In this document: positions 62,058 through 64,000 of the stretch, piece after piece
Layout of the letters: every line of letters begins with the position of its first letter
Numbering within the stretch: position 1 is the stretch's first letter
Origin: Desulfuromusa kysingii
GTDB lineage: Bacteria; Desulfobacterota; Desulfuromonadia; Desulfuromonadales; Geopsychrobacteraceae
Direction of reading: 5' to 3'
Assembly (NCBI RefSeq): GCF_900107645.1
Contig: NZ_FNQN01000001.1
Span: forward strand, 455,390 to 519,389
DNA length: 64,000 bases
Position numbers and translations under genes: made by a program
The notes under the pieces: generated by a model
Told to the model about the DNA's origin: nothing
Databases searched by the model: none
The model's input: the letters and a program-made list of their open reading frames with translations, nothing else

Positions 62058-64000
62058 ATGAATCCAGCTTTTTTAAAAAAAGTGAAACGGAATGACCGGA
62101 TTGCTAGATGGGTTATTACCGTTGGTGGGATGGCGATTATTTTCAGTGTCATTTTTATTCTGATTTTGATCGCAGAGGTCTCTTTGCCGCTATTCCTCTC
62201 TCCGGATAAAGATCTGCATGCCAGTTTTCAGTTAGAAGGTAGGGCTGCTGAAGAGAAAATTCTGGCTATGGGGGTGGATGAATATCTGGAGACTGGATAC
62301 CGTCTGGATCAAGCCGGGAGGGTCAATTTTTTTAATATCGCTGATGGTTCTGCTATTGACAGCCTTCAACTTGTCAGTGACACAGGGTCGAGACGCTTGA
62401 TAACGGCCCAAACTTATGGTCGCCTGAACCATATGCTGGTGTGGGATGATGGCAGTGTGACGATTGAGAGAGTTAAGTTTTTTCCGTTTTTTGATGAAGC
62501 TGATGACAATCAGCGCAGTATCAGACATGAATTGGAGCATCGTGCCATATTTGCCCCGCCAAGCTATGGATTGCCTGTTAAAACTATGGCGCGCGTCAAT
62601 GATGAGGGACGACAGGTGCGTGTTGACCTGTTCCGCTCAGGGATCTTTCAAATCACAATCATAGAAGAAGAGGAGAGCCTTTTTGGTGCCGGTGAACGAG
62701 TTCAGGAAAGCCATCAACTAGAGATTGATAGCGTCGGTGAAGTGACCGCAATGACACTGTCAACCGATGGGATTAAACTGTATCTAGGCACCTCTAAAGG
62801 TGAAATTCTACGCTGGGATCTCAGCGAGATTGATCACCCGGTGCTCGAAGAAACGACGCAGGCATTCCTTGACCAACGTGAAATTACAGCTCTAAACATG
62901 GTCTTTGGTGATGTTTCGCTGATTGTTGGTGATCAGCAAGGTGGTGTTTCCACCTGGTTCCCGGTCCGGGATGCTGATGTGGGCTGGAAGCTGACGCAGA
63001 TTCATCAGTTGCATGGACATGCCCATGCAGTGCAGGACGTACAGCCGAGTCCACATGATAAGTCAGTTCTCAGTATTGCCGCTGATGGTATTAATGTGAG
63101 CCATATGACGAGTGAACGTTTCCTCGTCAATATCGCTAACGGGGCTGAGAAGATTGAAGCCTTTGCGCAGTCCACCCGTGGCAACGGAATTATTACTCTT
63201 AGCGATCATGGCACCGTGCAAAGTTGGAAGCTCGATATCCCTCACCCCGAAGTCAGCCTTAAGACTCTTTTTGGAAAAGTCTGGTACGAAGGGTACCCGG
63301 AGCCAACCTGGGCCTGGCAGTCATCTGCGGGAACTGACGACTATGAACCAAAATTAAGCTTAACCCCGCTGATTTTTGGTACCCTCAAAGGAACCTTCTA
63401 CGCCATGCTCTTCGCGGTCCCTCTGGCGATCTTCGGTGCGATCTATACCAGTCAGTTTGCCCGGCCAAAATTCAAGGGGATTATCAAGCCTGCAGTTGAG
63501 GTGATGGCCGCTATCCCGACAGTTATCATCGGTTTTCTCGCGGCACTCTGGCTTGCCCCATTAATCGAACGCTCACTCGGATCGATGTTTTTGAGCCTGA
63601 TTCTGGTTCCAGCGGCACTAATGCTCAGTATTGCTCTGTGGCAAGGGGCACGAAAATTGTCCCCATTGAAACAGGTTGAGCGAGGATATGAGTTTCTTGT
63701 TATTGCTCCAGTGATTGTCCTCGCCGTTGCAATAGCGGCGATTCTTGGCCCAGGTTTGGAGGACTGGCTTTTTGCTGGTGATCTGAAACAGTGGCTGTTT
63801 AATGAGACTGGCACCCGTTATGATCCACGCAATTGTATTATCATCGCTTTTGCCATGGGTTTTGCCGTAATCCCGATCATCTTCACGATTTCTGAGGACT
63901 CACTGTCCAACGTTCCACCGAGCCTGAAAGCGGCATCCTTGGCCCTTGGAGCCAGCCGTTGGCAGACTGTTTGGCGAGTTATCCTACCATCAGCCAGCCC
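62058..64000 (+). CDS. pstC: Phosphate ABC transporter permease PstC, long form, truncated by window end
   Basis: The frame is open to the right edge (at least 647 codons). Transmembrane helix 1 (about 18-45), then a large soluble domain (50-430), beta-propeller-like in composition, then the permease domain starting near residue 435 (LIFGTLKGTFYAMLFAVPLAIFG...), which includes the EAA-like loop LKAASLALGASRWQTVWRVILP at the window end. Long PstC forms with a big periplasmic insert are known in Pseudomonas-type operons. ATG after an AGGGA site. Confidence 0.9.
   Translation, partial: MNPAFLKKVKRNDRIARWVITVGGMAIIFSVIFILILIAEVSLPLFLSPDKDLHASFQLEGRAAEEKILAMGVDEYLETGYRLDQAGRVNFFNIADGSAIDSLQLVSDTGSRRLITAQTYGRLNHMLVWDDGSVTIERVKFFPFFDEADDNQRSIRHELEHRAIFAPPSYGLPVKTMARVNDEGRQVRVDLFRSGIFQITIIEEEESLFGAGERVQESHQLEIDSVGEVTAMTLSTDGIKLYLGTSKGEILRWDLSEIDHPVLEETTQAFLDQREITALNMVFGDVSLIVGDQQGGVSTWFPVRDADVGWKLTQIHQLHGHAHAVQDVQPSPHDKSVLSIAADGINVSHMTSERFLVNIANGAEKIEAFAQSTRGNGIITLSDHGTVQSWKLDIPHPEVSLKTLFGKVWYEGYPEPTWAWQSSAGTDDYEPKLSLTPLIFGTLKGTFYAMLFAVPLAIFGAIYTSQFARPKFKGIIKPAVEVMAAIPTVIIGFLAALWLAPLIERSLGSMFLSLILVPAALMLSIALWQGARKLSPLKQVERGYEFLVIAPVIVLAVAIAAILGPGLEDWLFAGDLKQWLFNETGTRYDPRNCIIIAFAMGFAVIPIIFTISEDSLSNVPPSLKAASLALGASRWQTVWRVILPSAS

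Noticed and set aside
1-64000. CRISPR arrays, insertion sequences, integrase or phage genes, rRNA and tRNA
   Set aside because: No regularly spaced repeats, no transposase- or integrase-like product, no terminal inverted repeats with target duplications, and no tRNA or rRNA signature found by eye.

Overview
This window looks like the chromosome of a Gram-negative, respiring bacterium, most likely a Desulfuromonadales/Geobacter-type member of the Desulfobacterota. This placement is inferred from gene content, not from a marker gene. The supporting genes are a complete-looking type II secretion operon, System II cytochrome c maturation (ResB/CcsA), a periplasmic heme-c sensor of the Tll0287-like type, roadblock/LC7 proteins, a FapA-type DUF342 protein, an AhbD-like radical SAM enzyme next to hemE and hemH, and an oxygen-reducing heme-copper oxidase. 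Coding density is high and most genes have good Shine-Dalgarno sites. I saw no rRNA, tRNA, CRISPR array, insertion sequence or prophage.

Regions. 1-5400: scattered housekeeping and stress genes (YaiI-like, TPR protein, shikimate kinase, a two-site CDGSH protein, peroxiredoxin, MYG1-like, Nudix, quinone oxidoreductase). 5700-7130: a small zinc-ribbon protein and a divergent nitrilase-fold protein. 7321-18449: type II secretion operon gspC-D-E-F-H-I-J-K-L-M-N, with no gspG. 18458-20108: OmpR-type two-component pair. 20259-21338: nitronate monooxygenase-like gene. 21507-24287: a four-gene cluster with a heme-c/HAMP sensor, a TPR-OmpA protein and two roadblock proteins. 24958-29108: secreted protein of unknown function, AhbD-like radical SAM protein, hemE, hemH. 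29465-33733: PP2C-like phosphatase, glycosyltransferase, CBS protein, ArsB/NhaD-type transporter. 33842-39261: ccsA, resB, a small Cys/His-rich secreted protein, a DnaJ-class co-chaperone, hemG. 39289-47169: FapA, DUF2288, uracil-DNA glycosylase family, KAP-like ATPase, DUF2959 lipoprotein, LysR plus MFS, response regulator. 47254-51422: a NosL/ABC-transporter operon. 51690-57091: SCO protein and cytochrome oxidase operon with heme O synthase, divergent from the NosL operon. 57084-58144: peptide deformylase and a GcvR-like ACT protein. 58379 to the end: phoB-phoR-pstS-pstC (cut by the window edge).

How it fits together. Much of the window serves heme and respiratory metalloprotein assembly. 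HemE, HemG and HemH make heme b, CcsA/ResB attach heme to c-type cytochromes, CtaB makes heme O, and SCO plus the NosL-type proteins probably supply copper to the oxidase. The oxidase subunit II carries CuA and two cytochrome c domains. The phosphate genes at the right end have a clear three-unit Pho box in front of pstS and a weaker one in front of phoB.

Items most worth a second look: the NosL/ABC/membrane-protein operon with no nosZ, divergent from the oxidase genes; the roadblock/heme-sensor cluster with no GTPase or output domain; the orphan nitrilase-fold protein; the KAP-like ATPase; the CDGSH protein with a Cys in place of the ligand His in its second site; and the absence of gspG.
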